Numbered from the stretch's first letter, positions 1 to 9,507 are shown. The stretch is DNA of 64,000 nt from Rhizobium phaseoli (GCF_010668805.1 NZ_WUFT01000008.1:186001-250000), one strand, 5' to 3'. Program-made: numbers and translations. Notes: generated by a model not told the origin, from the sequence alone.

Positions 1-511
1 CCGGCAGATGCGCCAGCCGCTCGGCGGCGGCGAGAACGTCGTCGACCTCGTCGTAGAAGCCGGAAAAATTGCCCATCTGGCCGTTTTCTCCGCGCAACGA
101 CGGCATCATCACGACATAACCGGCATCCATATAGGGTTTCATCAGCTGCCAGTGGCCGGTGCCCATGGCGTTGCCGCCGTGCAGGAAGAGCACGGCCGGC
201 TTGGCGGTGCGCTCGCGTTTATATTTCGAGACCCAGGCGGCCAGTTCCAGCTCGCCGTAGCCGGAGCGATAGAAGATCTTGTCGGCGTCGGCAGGTGCGC
301 TCAGCAGTTCGTATTTGTCGGGCGCCGGGCCCTTCTGCAAAAGCTTGGTGCGGAAATGGTGGCGGACCTTGGCATAATCGCGCTTGGCAAGGCGCGGTTC
401 ATCCGGAACATCGAACGCCGCCGCCATTTGCGGCAGGACGAGTGCGCCGGCAAGGCCGGCCAGCACGGCACGGCGTTGGAGGAAAAAGGAATTCCGTTCA
501 TTCGAGCTCAT
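1..511 (-). CDS. Alpha/beta hydrolase (exported, partial at left edge)
   Basis: The reading frame runs off the left edge of the window, so only the first 170 residues are visible. It begins with an ATG at 509-511. The N-terminus carries Gln-Arg-Arg followed by a hydrophobic stretch (AVLAGLAGALVL) and Ala-rich residues, which looks like a signal peptide, possibly Tat-dependent. About residue 105 comes LFLHGGNAMG, the HGG oxyanion-hole motif of alpha/beta hydrolases, followed by a stretch typical of prolyl-oligopeptidase or dienelactone-hydrolase-like enzymes (MMPSLRGENG). The nucleophile serine and the histidine are beyond the edge. Substrate unknown; an exported esterase or peptidase is the best guess. 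The family call is firm, the function is not. Confidence 0.75.
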   Translation of the reverse strand, partial: MSSNERNSFFLQRRAVLAGLAGALVLPQMAAAFDVPDEPRLAKRDYAKVRHHFRTKLLQKGPAPDKYELLSAPADADKIFYRSGYGELELAAWVSKYKRERTAKPAVLFLHGGNAMGTGHWQLMKPYMDAGYVVMMPSLRGENGQMGNFSGFYDEVDDVLAAAERLAHLP

Positions 512-629
512 AACGCAGCACCCAAATCATTTCCCCGGCACAGAAGATTTGCACCGGAAGATCGTTGCCGCCAATACACATCGTGTTGAAAATATCGCCC
601 TGCGGCATTGTTGCACAGGAAATTGACAC

Positions 630-2255
630 TCACCCCGGCTTGGCGTCGATCATGGCGATCAGCGTGCGCAGCCGGTCGGCCTCGTAGGTGGGTTTGTCGG
701 GGCGAAGGCGGGCGATGCGGGGGAAGCGCATGGCGACACCCGATTTATGCCGGGTCGAGCGATTGATGCCTTCGAAAGCCACTTCGACGACGAAACCGAA
801 ATCCTTGTCGGCGCGCACCGCTCGCACCGGGCCGAAACGTTCGGTGGTATTGTTGCGCACGAACTTGTCGAGCACTTCGAGTTCGGCATCGGTGAAACCG
901 AAATAGGCTTTGCCGACGGGCACTAGCTGTTCGCCGTCCTCGTCATCGGCCCAAACGCCGAAGGTGAAATCGGAATAGTAGCTGGAGCGCTTGCCGTGGC
1001 CACGCTGGGCATACATCAGCACCGCATCGACATTATAGGGATTGCGCTTCCACTTGAACCAGGGCCCTTTCATGCGGCCGGCCTGGTAGACGCTGTCGCG
1101 GCGCTTGATCATCACGCCCTCGATGACCGGATCGGGCGGGTCGGCACGGAGACGGTCAAGCTCGTCCCACGACGAAAACGGCACGAGCGGCGACAGGTCG
1201 AAACGGTCGTGGGGGGCGCGGTCGATGATCTCGGTCAACCGGTCGCGACGATCGATATAGGGGCGGCCGCGCACATCCTCCTCATCATCGAAGAGCAGGT
1301 CATAGGTGCGGATGAAGGCCGGGTAGTCGGCAAGCATCTTTGCCGTCACCGTCTTGCGGTTCAGCCGCTGCTGCAGGTCGGAAAAGGTTCGGGTCGGGCT
1401 GTTGGAGCGCGCGGTGCCGCCGACCAGCAACTCGCCATCGACGACGCCGGAAAAGCTGATGGCGCCGAGAATATCGGGAAAGGCACCGGATATGTCGTCG
1501 CCGGAGCGGGAATAGATCTTGCGCCGATCGCCGGAGCGGGAGAGCTGGACACGGATGCCGTCCCATTTCCATTCGGCGGCATAACTCGCCGGATCGAGAC
1601 CGGTGAGATCCCCCTCCTCCACCGGATTGGCAAGCATGACCGAATGGAAGATCGCCGGTGTGGCCAGCACCGGCTTTCCGCCGCCAGCCGCCAGCCATGC
1701 GAACAGCGTCTCATAGGGCGGCTGCAGGCCGTGCCAGAGGGTTTCGATCTCGGTCACGTCCCTATCGCCGAGGTCGGCCAGCGCCTGCTTGGCAAGCCGG
1801 GCGGAAACGCCAATGCGCATGGCGCCGGTCGCCAACTTGATGAAGGCGAAGCGGCCGGACGGATCCAGCCGGTCGAGCAGATCGCGGACGAAGCCGCGCA
1901 CTTCGGTGCGGCCGAGCGCGTTCATGCCGGCGACGACTTCGCCGAGACGCGGCTGCGAAAAGGCCGAGCGGTCGATATCCCGCTCATCGTCCCAGACGAG
2001 CGAGATGGTTTCGGCGAGATCGCCGACATAATCATAGGAATAGCGGAACAGCACCTCGTCGATGCGCTCCAGCACCAGCTCGCGCAGCATGGCGGGCTTG
2101 ACGTTGCGCACCTCCAAGGTGCCCGCGATGGCGGCGAGACCATAGCCGCGGTCCGGGTCCGGCGTGTCGCGGAAATAATCGGTCAGCAGCTTCAGCTTGC
2201 CGTTGCGGCTGGGGGTGAGGACGAGGCGGTCGAGGAGGTCGGCGAAGGCCTTCAT
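630..2255 (-). CDS. ATP-dependent DNA ligase, repair-associated type
   Basis: A 541-residue ATP-dependent DNA ligase. An N-terminal DNA-binding region (about 1-190) is followed by the adenylation domain with EWKWDGIR, whose Lys230 is the expected AMP-accepting nucleophile, then an OB-fold domain ending in GINRSTRHKSGVAMRFPR. In bacteria this ligase clusters with a metallo-beta-lactamase-fold DNA exonuclease, an Lhr-type helicase and a phosphoesterase in a DNA-damage repair module. Here only the exonuclease is adjacent (2457-3467, upstream on the same strand). The start at MKAFADLL is preferred over an upstream in-frame start because the upstream codons lie in an intergenic inverted repeat (2281-2312). 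Family call is strong; the in vivo lesion is unknown. Confidence 0.9.
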   Translation of the reverse strand: MKAFADLLDRLVLTPSRNGKLKLLTDYFRDTPDPDRGYGLAAIAGTLEVRNVKPAMLRELVLERIDEVLFRYSYDYVGDLAETISLVWDDERDIDRSAFSQPRLGEVVAGMNALGRTEVRGFVRDLLDRLDPSGRFAFIKLATGAMRIGVSARLAKQALADLGDRDVTEIETLWHGLQPPYETLFAWLAAGGGKPVLATPAIFHSVMLANPVEEGDLTGLDPASYAAEWKWDGIRVQLSRSGDRRKIYSRSGDDISGAFPDILGAISFSGVVDGELLVGGTARSNSPTRTFSDLQQRLNRKTVTAKMLADYPAFIRTYDLLFDDEEDVRGRPYIDRRDRLTEIIDRAPHDRFDLSPLVPFSSWDELDRLRADPPDPVIEGVMIKRRDSVYQAGRMKGPWFKWKRNPYNVDAVLMYAQRGHGKRSSYYSDFTFGVWADDEDGEQLVPVGKAYFGFTDAELEVLDKFVRNNTTERFGPVRAVRADKDFGFVVEVAFEGINRSTRHKSGVAMRFPRIARLRPDKPTYEADRLRTLIAMIDAKPG

Positions 2256-2280
2256 CTCGGCCTCCGCGTTTGGGAAGAAG

Positions 2281-2433
2281 ACCCCTCCCCAACCCCTCCC
2301 CACAAGGGGGAGAGACTAACTCGTGGCGCTGCCCTGCCCTCTTTCGACCGCAGCGTTTTCGGCAGTGATTTTGTGGTGGGACGGCGCGATACGTTAAGCC
2401 CCTCCCCCTTGTGGGGAGGGGTTGGGGAGGGGT
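2281..2433. repeat. Perfect 32-bp inverted repeat (RIME-like element)
   Basis: The left arm at 2281-2312 and the right arm at 2402-2433 are exact reverse complements over 32 bp, separated by 89 bp. Each arm contains CCCCTCCCC and CAAGGGGG blocks. The element fills the gap between the ligase and exonuclease genes and looks like a paired rhizobial intergenic palindromic element. In RNA the arms could form a very stable hairpin between the two cistrons. Confidence 0.8.
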
Positions 2434-2456
2434 TTTGGTCCAGCACACAGCTCATC

Positions 2457-3467
2457 TCAATCCGCCTCATCTTCATAACCCACAAGATGCAGCGGTTTGG
2501 CCTTGATGCCCTGCAGCTGGCACCAGCGCACCAGCGCCTCCTCGCGGCCATGGGTTACCCAGACCTCGGAGGGGTGCAGTTCCCGGATGGTTTCCGTCAG
2601 TTCTGGCCAGTCGCAATGATCGGAGATGACGAGCGGCAGTTCGACGCCATGCTGTTTGGCGCGCTGGCGCACCATCATCCAGCCGGAGGCGAAGGCCGGC
2701 AGCGGCTCGTTGAAGCGGCGGGCCCAACGATCGGCGAAGGCTGATGACGGACCGATAACGACGGCGCCCTTGAAAGCGGATTTGTCACGGCTTTCGACCG
2801 TGGCCGGCAGCAGCTCGCCGAGGTCGATCCCTTGTTCAACGTAATAGTCGCAGAGTTTTTCCATGGCGCCGTGGATATAGATTGGTTCGCCATAACCGGC
2901 ATCGCGCAGCAGCCGGATGACGCGCTGCGCCTTGCCCAGCGCATAGGCGCCGACGAGATGGGTGCGTTCAGGAAATTGCCTGAGCGAGGCCAGCAGTTTG
3001 CCGATCTCATCCATCGGATCAGGATGATGAAAGACCGGCAGGCCGAAGGTCGCCTCGGTGATGAAGACATCGCAAGGGACCGGCTCGTAGGCGGCACAGG
3101 TCGGGTCGGGGCGGCGCTTGTAATCGCCGGAGACGACGATGCGGGTGCCGTTCTTCTCGATGGCGATCTGGGCCGAGCCGAGCACATGGCCGGCGGGATG
3201 GAAGCTCACCTTGACGCCGTTGACCAGCAGCTGCTGGCCGAAGGCGGCAGCCTGTTCGCTGGCGCAGAAGCCCTCGCCGTAACGCAGGCGCATGATGTCG
3301 AGCGTCTGGCGGGTGGCAAGCACGTTCACATGGCCCGGCCGGGCATGGTCGGAATGGCCATGGGTGACGAGCGCCTGCTCAACGGGCCGCACCGGATCGA
3401 CATAAAAGCCGCCTTCCGGACAATAGAGCCCTTCGGGGGCGGGATAGAGCAGCGCATCAGGTCTCAT
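2457..3467 (-). CDS. Ligase-associated DNA exonuclease (metallo-beta-lactamase fold)
   Basis: A 336-residue protein with the metal-binding HGHSDHA motif at residues 36-42 and a later SGDYKRRPDP segment, both typical of the metallo-beta-lactamase/beta-CASP nuclease superfamily. Proteins of this length next to this ligase type are the ligase-associated Mn-dependent DNA exonucleases, often misnamed mRNA 3'-end processing factors. It probably trims ends before sealing by the ligase at 630-2255. The start MRPDALLYP (ATG 3465-3467) places the catalytic motif where the family has it; an earlier in-frame ATG at 3626 would add 53 low-complexity residues with no family support. The pair probably forms one transcript despite the repeat between the genes. 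Confidence 0.88.
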   Translation of the reverse strand: MRPDALLYPAPEGLYCPEGGFYVDPVRPVEQALVTHGHSDHARPGHVNVLATRQTLDIMRLRYGEGFCASEQAAAFGQQLLVNGVKVSFHPAGHVLGSAQIAIEKNGTRIVVSGDYKRRPDPTCAAYEPVPCDVFITEATFGLPVFHHPDPMDEIGKLLASLRQFPERTHLVGAYALGKAQRVIRLLRDAGYGEPIYIHGAMEKLCDYYVEQGIDLGELLPATVESRDKSAFKGAVVIGPSSAFADRWARRFNEPLPAFASGWMMVRQRAKQHGVELPLVISDHCDWPELTETIRELHPSEVWVTHGREEALVRWCQLQGIKAKPLHLVGYEDEAD

Positions 3468-3660
3468 GAAACGAGAGATAGCGGGAAATGGACGCGAGGC
3501 CAGAGGGCGGAAACAGGGATTGTCGAATGCGCCGGAAACGAGCAATGCACAAGCTCGTGTCGATCGGACGCTGGCGACATAATTCGGACAGTAACAAGGA
3601 TGGCCGCCTTTCCTCAAGACGGCCATGATGATCTCTTTGGCGGCGACGCAAGCCGGTTGC

Positions 3661-5019
3661 TCAGACGACAGGCGTCATCAGCAGGCTCGTTCTGTCGTGG
3701 CCAACCAGCATGTCGAGCGACGTCCCGGCACGGACGTCCACCGGTTGCGGGAAGGTGTGAAGAACCTGGAGCCAGCCGCCATCATGATAGTCGTCGGGGT
3801 GATTGCTAAAAACCACGCCCTCGATCAGATCGACTTTCATCCACTGGACGACCCCGACCGCGGTGCCGTTTGCCTGAACCGGCACCGATATCTTACGCAA
3901 CGCAGCAGCATGTTTGCGAGCGGTGAGATCCACTGCGGCGATCTCGAAATCGTCCGAAAGCCGGGTCCACTCGGTCATCGTGCCGTGAACCGGCATACGC
4001 AGCGGGGCGAGCGCATTGAACTGCGACATGTCGAAGCCGGAGACCTCGCCGACATGGGCGTAGTTCGAGAGCGTTTCACTAGCAACCAGGCAGCCCATGG
4101 CGGCGGCAGCGCGTGGGATGACGATAGCGTCCTCGCGGACCAAGCGGGCGTGGGCATCCTCGAAGGTTTTCAGCACGTCTTCGGCCAGGAGATCGCTCGA
4201 AAGGATTTCCGAAATCAGGATGTCGGCGCGAGCTTTCATCTCCCTGCCGACCAAAAGTTCGGTCGAGGGCTTTTCGAAGATGTCGATCTGTTCGCGATAA
4301 CCATTGGCGGCGATGATTCTCTCCGCGGTCTGCGCGATGACAGCCACACTCTCGCAGGTCGCAATGTTGGTGGCCCCGGCACGCGCCGCCATCATCGACA
4401 GCAGGCCGCTGCCCGCGCCGATGTCGAGGATCTGCGCATCGGCTCCGCGCAGCTCTATGGCACGGCGGATCGCCGCTTCGAAAGCGTCGTTGCGTCTGGT
4501 GTCGTTCATCATGGCGATGTGCCAGAAGGGTACGATCGATGAGGAGATGCGCCTTATCTGATGCCAGGCGTTGATATTGTCCGGCTGCAGCCGCAGAACA
4601 TGACGAAACTCGGCAAGCGCCTCCGGCTGGCGGCCGGAATCGGCGAGCGCCACGGCGAGGTTGTTGCGCACGAGAGGATTTTCCGGCGACAGGCCACGCG
4701 CCATCTCATAACAGCCGACCGCTTCCGCCGACCGGCCGAGACGGCGCAGCAGCGCACCCTTTTCCATGAGGGCGACGAGATGGCCGGGATTGAGGCCGAG
4801 CGGTTTATTCCAGTAGTAGAGAGCGGTTTCATCATCGCCTCTCTTTGCGACGACACCCGCCAGGAGCGGTAGAATATCTATCGTGCGATAGTCCTTGTGC
4901 AGGACTCTGACATAGGCTTTCTCGGCGCTTTCGAGATCGCCCGACGCCTGAAAACCCATGGCATCGCTCAGCGATTTTTGCGCGATCGAAATTCTTTCTT
5001 CCGTATTAATGCTGATCAT
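3661..5019 (-). CDS. TPR protein fused to PRMT-like methyltransferase
   Basis: A 452-residue two-part protein. Residues about 15-150 form several tetratricopeptide repeats (for example EALAEFRHVLRLQPDNINAW). Residues about 165-450 are a class I SAM-dependent methyltransferase with the glycine-rich motif DIGAGSGLL (199-207). Two features recall protein arginine methyltransferases of the PRMT7/PRMT9 kind: the lead-in WHIAMMNDTRRNDAF and the segment SEILSSDLLAE, which supplies two glutamates (E271, E280) nine residues apart like the PRMT double-E loop. A VSGFD segment follows at about 330. Such genes are often labelled only as TPR protein or L11 methyltransferase. Substrate unknown; arginine methylation is inference. 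The gene stands alone between convergent and divergent neighbours. Confidence 0.72.
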   Translation of the reverse strand: MISINTEERISIAQKSLSDAMGFQASGDLESAEKAYVRVLHKDYRTIDILPLLAGVVAKRGDDETALYYWNKPLGLNPGHLVALMEKGALLRRLGRSAEAVGCYEMARGLSPENPLVRNNLAVALADSGRQPEALAEFRHVLRLQPDNINAWHQIRRISSSIVPFWHIAMMNDTRRNDAFEAAIRRAIELRGADAQILDIGAGSGLLSMMAARAGATNIATCESVAVIAQTAERIIAANGYREQIDIFEKPSTELLVGREMKARADILISEILSSDLLAEDVLKTFEDAHARLVREDAIVIPRAAAAMGCLVASETLSNYAHVGEVSGFDMSQFNALAPLRMPVHGTMTEWTRLSDDFEIAAVDLTARKHAAALRKISVPVQANGTAVGVVQWMKVDLIEGVVFSNHPDDYHDGGWLQVLHTFPQPVDVRAGTSLDMLVGHDRTSLLMTPVV

Positions 5020-5234
5020 TCCGGCTCCCTGGCCTTCTCAAGTCAAGCGGGGGAGCCGCGGATCGAGCACCGGCCATCGAGAAGCACAATCCGCTCATGC
5101 ATCGGAAGTCGCATGAGTGGTGCGGCGGCTCGAAGGTTTCCGTGAACGAACGACAAACGAATCCTTCCCAGAGGACACTACGTTTGCCGTTCGAAAAAAG
5201 TTACTGAATTCTTAAGAAATTCCGCTGCCGCGGC

Positions 5235-6065
5235 TCAACGCCGCAAGCCTTGATTTTTTCGTGAGTCGATGCCGTCAAGGAAGGCGAGCACCGCGGCATT
5301 GAATTCCGCCGGCCGCTGCAGCGGCGCAAAATGGCTGACGCCCGTGAGATAGATCATCTCAGCGTCAGGAATGGCGCGGGCCAAATGTTCGGCATGATCC
5401 GGCTTGATGAATTCGTCATGCTCGCCGAGCACGATGACCACCGGCACCCGGATCAGGTTGAGATCGGCAGCTTGATAATCCGGCTCCGTCCGCATCATCA
5501 GGCTGACCGCCTCGACGAAGGGATTGAAATCGTCGGGTGTTGCGGAGAGTTCGGCATAATCCCTGGCATGCCGGCTGAAACAGCGGTCGATGACCGGCGT
5601 CGGAACGAATTCCAGCGTACCACTCGGATCCATGTTGCAGGCGAAGAAGAACACGCCCTCGACACGCGCCGGTGCCGTCATGGCGAGGATCAAGGCGATG
5701 CAGGCGCCGTCGCTCCAGCCGACGAAGGCCGCCTTTTCAAGAGAAAGTTCGTCCATGACGGCAAGAACATCCGCCGCCATCAGCTCATAGGTATAGGGAC
5801 GGGAATCGCGGGTGCTTCTTCCATGGCCGCGGCTGTCGATCAGCACGACGCGGCGGCCGGCACGCAGCAGCGCCGGGGCCTGGTAGCCCCAATTGCCGCT
5901 ATGGCCGAGGCCGCCATGCAGCAGGATGACCGGCGGGCCGGCGCCATAGGTCGCATACCAGATGCGGGCGCCGTTTCGCCCGACATGACCTTCGACGGCG
6001 GCCGGCGGCAAGAGGGCCGCGCCATGCGCTTCGAAATGGATGAGCTCGTCGTCCTGTTGATCCAT
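5235..6065 (-). CDS. Alpha/beta hydrolase
   Basis: A 276-residue cytoplasmic alpha/beta hydrolase. The oxyanion motif LLHGGLGHSGNWG lies at about 48-60, the nucleophile elbow is GWSDG (about 116-120), the acid is probably the Asp in GEHDEF and the base the His in GVSHFAPLQRP near the C-terminus, giving a complete triad. Length and motif spacing fit the haloalkane-dehalogenase/esterase branch. No signal peptide is visible. The substrate cannot be deduced. It is divergent from the glycerophosphodiesterase gene at 6187. Confidence 0.82.
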   Translation of the reverse strand: MDQQDDELIHFEAHGAALLPPAAVEGHVGRNGARIWYATYGAGPPVILLHGGLGHSGNWGYQAPALLRAGRRVVLIDSRGHGRSTRDSRPYTYELMAADVLAVMDELSLEKAAFVGWSDGACIALILAMTAPARVEGVFFFACNMDPSGTLEFVPTPVIDRCFSRHARDYAELSATPDDFNPFVEAVSLMMRTEPDYQAADLNLIRVPVVIVLGEHDEFIKPDHAEHLARAIPDAEMIYLTGVSHFAPLQRPAEFNAAVLAFLDGIDSRKNQGLRR

Positions 6066-6186
6066 GGCGATGACAATCCTTTACGGCATATAAGCCACTG
6101 GCATAGAAAAGCCGGAAAAGAGCCCAAGAACAACCAGAATCGCTTTCTAGCTGTCGAATCCTCAGATGCAATCAGGAGGGGCAACA

Positions 6187-7158
6187 TTGGGCAGGAAGCT
6201 TTTCTATTGCGCCGGCGCGATCGCGCTGGCCGCGGCCGGCATCTACCTCAACAATACCAGCCTTCTGGCGGAGCACCGGCGGGGAAAGCCTGAACTGCTC
6301 GCCCATCGCGGCATCGCCCAGCGGTTCGACGAGACCGATCTGAAGAACGATACCTGCACGGCGAGCCGCATGCTGCCGCCGAAACATGATTACCTGGAGA
6401 ATACCATCCGGTCGATGCAGGCAGGCTTTGCGGCCGGCGCCGATATCGTCGAGATCGACGTGCATCCGACGACGGACGGCGCATTCGCCGTCTTTCACGA
6501 GTGGACGCTCGACTGCCGTACCGACGGGCACGGCATCACCCGCGAGCATACGATGGCGGAGATGCGAAAGCTCGACATCGGCTACGGCTATACTGCCGAT
6601 GGCGGCAAGACGTTTCCCTTTCGCGGCCGCGGCATCGGCATGATGCCGACGCTTGCCGAGGTGTTTTCGACCTTTCCGGATCGGCGCTTCCCCATCAACG
6701 TCAAGAGCCGTGACCCGTCCGAGGGTGAAAAGCTCGCAGCCGTGCTGAACGGGCTTTCCAGGGAGCGACGGGCTCAGATCATCGTCTACGGCGGCGACGA
6801 GCCGATCGATGTCCTGCGCCGGCTCGTGCCTGATCTCAAGACCGCCTCGCGCAAGAGCCTGAAGTCCTGCCTCACCGGCTACATCGGCTATGGCTGGACC
6901 GGCGTGCTGCCGGATGCCTGCAAACACGCAATGATGCTGGTGCCGATCAATATTGCGCCATGGCTCTGGGGCTGGCCGGACCGTTTTCTCAACCGGATGC
7001 GGGATGCCGGAACTGAGGTCTTCGTGCTCGGCCCCTATCGCGGCAGCGATTTTTCCACCGGCATCGACGACCCGGCGCTGCTGGCGCGGCTGCCGCCGAA
7101 CTATGCGGCAGGCATCTGGACAAACGAGATCGAGGCGGTCGGCAGGCTGGAAAAATAA
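6187..7158 (+). CDS. Glycerophosphodiester phosphodiesterase family protein
   Basis: A 323-residue membrane-anchored or exported member of the GDPD family, which hydrolyses glycerophosphodiesters to glycerol-3-phosphate and an alcohol. The N-terminus is one hydrophobic segment (LFYCAGAIALAAAGIYL). Family motifs follow: LAHRG, LENT, VEIDVHPTTDG and the catalytic HEWTLDCRTDG. A TTG start at 6187 is chosen because AGGAGGGG (6174-6181) lies 5 nt ahead; the ATG at 6166 lies upstream of that Shine-Dalgarno sequence and has none of its own. The large substrate region (about 150-300) differs from classical UgpQ, so the exact substrate is uncertain. Confidence 0.8.
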   Translation: MGRKLFYCAGAIALAAAGIYLNNTSLLAEHRRGKPELLAHRGIAQRFDETDLKNDTCTASRMLPPKHDYLENTIRSMQAGFAAGADIVEIDVHPTTDGAFAVFHEWTLDCRTDGHGITREHTMAEMRKLDIGYGYTADGGKTFPFRGRGIGMMPTLAEVFSTFPDRRFPINVKSRDPSEGEKLAAVLNGLSRERRAQIIVYGGDEPIDVLRRLVPDLKTASRKSLKSCLTGYIGYGWTGVLPDACKHAMMLVPINIAPWLWGWPDRFLNRMRDAGTEVFVLGPYRGSDFSTGIDDPALLARLPPNYAAGIWTNEIEAVGRLEK

Positions 7159-7161
7159 GCG

Positions 7162-9507
7162 TCAGAGGTCCCGCGCCCGCAGCAATGGGGGGATTTCTTC
7201 CGGCGAAACCGGCCTGGAGAAGCGATAGCCTTGCGCCTCCTCGCAGTGCGCGTGACGCAGGAACTCCATCTGGGCGTCGGTCTCGACGCCTTCGGCGAGA
7301 ACCGAAAGCTTCAGCGTCTGCGCCAGCGAAATCACCGCCGAGGCGATGGCGACGGCTGTCTTGTCTCCCGGCAGGGCTTCGACCAGCGACCGGTCCATCT
7401 TCAGGCGGTCGAAAGGGAAGGTCTTCAGTGCTGCCAGGCTGGAATAGCCGGAACCGAAATCGTCGATCGACAGGCGCACGCCAAGCGCCCGCAGCGATTC
7501 CATCATGGCGAGCGCGCGGTCGGCATCCTGCATCACCACGCTTTCGGTGACTTCCAGCTCCAGCCAGCGCGATTGCAGGCGGTGGCGCTCCAGCGCCTCG
7601 GCGACATGAGTGGCAAAATCCGGATCGGCGAATTGTTTGGTGGAGACGTTGACGGCGATCGTCAGCGGCGTCAGGCCCATATCCTGCCATTGGCGCGCCT
7701 GGCGGCAGGCCTCGTTCAGCACCCACAGACCGAGGGGAACGATCAGACCGGTCTCTTCGGCAAGCGGGATGAAATTGACCGGCGGCACCCTGCCCTTGGC
7801 CGGATGGTTCCAGCGCACCAGCGCCTCGATCCCGGTAATGCGGCCGGTGGCGACATCGACCTGCGGCTGGTATTGCAGGAAAAGCTGGTCGCCGGTGATC
7901 GCCTGGTGCAATTCCTCCTGCTCGCCGAGCGGCATTCCCACAGGCGTACTGCCGCTGTCGTAATGCTGCAAGGTGTTGCGGCCGAGTTCCTTGGCGCGAT
8001 ACATGGCGCGGTCGGCATTGGCGAGAAGCTCTTCTGAGGTCGCGCCGTCAAAGGGAAAGGCGGCGACGCCGATGCTCGAGGTGACGGTGATCTCGCAGCC
8101 GTCGCTGCTGATCGGCCGGTTGATCGCCTTCTGCAACTCGCGCAGGCGGCGGGTGATGCCGGCATCGTGGCTCGACTGATGGACGAGCACGACAAGGAAT
8201 TCATCGCCGCCGAGGCGCACCACCATATCGGATGCCCTGACGCTGTTGGCCATGCGGGCGGCGGTTTCCTTCAACACCTCGTCGCCGGCGGCGTGGCCGC
8301 GGCCGTCATTGATGTCCTTGAAATTGTCGAGATCGATATAGGCGACGGTGACCTTGCGGTTGTTGCGCCGAGCCTGGTCGAGAATATTCGCCAGCCGTTC
8401 CTTGAGGAAGGCACGGTTCGGCAGGCCGGTGAGATCGTCATGATGGGCCATGAAGTGGATGCGGTCATCGACACGCTTGCGCTCGATGGCAATGCCGGCA
8501 ATGTGGGTGGCGAGCGCCACCAGCTTCATCTCGTGCTCTGTGGGACGGCGGACTTGTCTGGAATAGAGCGCGAAAGTGCCGAGCACGTTATTCTGCGCGG
8601 TGGCGATCGGCGTCGACCAGCAGGAGCGGAAGCCGAACGGGGCAATCAACGCGCGGAAATCCTCCCACAGCGGATCGCTCATCACGTCCTCGACGATCAC
8701 GGTCTGGCCGCGCCAGGCGGCGGTGCCGCAGGAGCCGACCTTGGGACCGATGGTGACACCATCGATGAGCCGGCTGTAGCCGCCGGGCAGGTTGGGCGCC
8801 GCGCCGTGGTAAAGCCTGGTGCCCTCGCTGTCGAGCAGCAGCACCGAGCCGTCGATATCCGTCAGCTGTTCCTCGATCATCAGCACGAGCGCCTCAAGGA
8901 TCATCGGCAACGGCTCGTTGCGGGCGATCATTTCGAGCAGCTTCGCCTGGCCGCGATGGAGCTCCTCCTGAAGCTTGCGTTCGGTAATATCGCGGGAGAC
9001 GCCGATCAGCCCGACGATCTCGCCGCGATCGTTGCGCAGCGGTATCTTCGAGGTCAGCCGGCATATCGGCCTTTTGCCGCCGGGCAGGACGTAGCTTTCC
9101 TCCATGTCGATAGAGGCTTGCCCCGTCGCCATGATCAGCTGCTCGATATCGAAATGACGGCGAGCCGTCTCGAAATCGAACAGGTCGAAATCACGCTTGC
9201 CGGTGAGCAGATCAGCGCTCTCAAGGCCGAGGCTGCTGGCGGTGACGGCATTGGCGAAGACGAAGCGGCTGTCACGATCCTTGACATAGAGGAAATCCGG
9301 AAGTTCGTGGACGATTGTCTTGAGGCGCAGGTTCTCGATGCCTTCGGAGAGGTGATGGGCGGTCGAGGCCATCATCGCCTCCGTCGCGTCGACGATCCGC
9401 CGCGTTTCGGCCGACAGGGCATCGGTCGATTCCCATCGCCTGGCACTCGGTTCCTGCATGCCGCCATTCTCCCCGGCGGGCCGAAGGTCCGCACGCCGCA
9501 TAATCAC
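7162..9507 (-). CDS. PAS-GAF-GGDEF-EAL cyclic-di-GMP enzyme
   Basis: A protein of up to 781 residues joining two sensor domains to both c-di-GMP domains. The order is PAS with PAC (about 55-180, ending GVSRDITERK), GAF (about 195-345), GGDEF (about 360-520, with an intact LGGDEF active site) and EAL (about 540-775, with GIEALVRWNHP, DDFGSG and LKMDRS). Both catalytic motifs look intact, so it may both make and degrade c-di-GMP, with one activity usually dominant. No membrane helix is visible, so sensing is probably cytoplasmic. Start is uncertain: GTG 9507, ATG 9501 or ATG 9459 (MQEPSARRW, preceded by GGGGAG) are all possible; the last is shorter by 16 residues. Confidence 0.9.
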   Translation of the reverse strand: MIMRRADLRPAGENGGMQEPSARRWESTDALSAETRRIVDATEAMMASTAHHLSEGIENLRLKTIVHELPDFLYVKDRDSRFVFANAVTASSLGLESADLLTGKRDFDLFDFETARRHFDIEQLIMATGQASIDMEESYVLPGGKRPICRLTSKIPLRNDRGEIVGLIGVSRDITERKLQEELHRGQAKLLEMIARNEPLPMILEALVLMIEEQLTDIDGSVLLLDSEGTRLYHGAAPNLPGGYSRLIDGVTIGPKVGSCGTAAWRGQTVIVEDVMSDPLWEDFRALIAPFGFRSCWSTPIATAQNNVLGTFALYSRQVRRPTEHEMKLVALATHIAGIAIERKRVDDRIHFMAHHDDLTGLPNRAFLKERLANILDQARRNNRKVTVAYIDLDNFKDINDGRGHAAGDEVLKETAARMANSVRASDMVVRLGGDEFLVVLVHQSSHDAGITRRLRELQKAINRPISSDGCEITVTSSIGVAAFPFDGATSEELLANADRAMYRAKELGRNTLQHYDSGSTPVGMPLGEQEELHQAITGDQLFLQYQPQVDVATGRITGIEALVRWNHPAKGRVPPVNFIPLAEETGLIVPLGLWVLNEACRQARQWQDMGLTPLTIAVNVSTKQFADPDFATHVAEALERHRLQSRWLELEVTESVVMQDADRALAMMESLRALGVRLSIDDFGSGYSSLAALKTFPFDRLKMDRSLVEALPGDKTAVAIASAVISLAQTLKLSVLAEGVETDAQMEFLRHAHCEEAQGYRFSRPVSPEEIPPLLRARDL

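Noticed and set aside
996..2744. 582-residue open frame on the plus strand across the ligase gene
   Set aside because: It is the antisense shadow of the ligase and exonuclease genes in high-GC DNA; it has no domain, and the opposite strand encodes clear enzymes.
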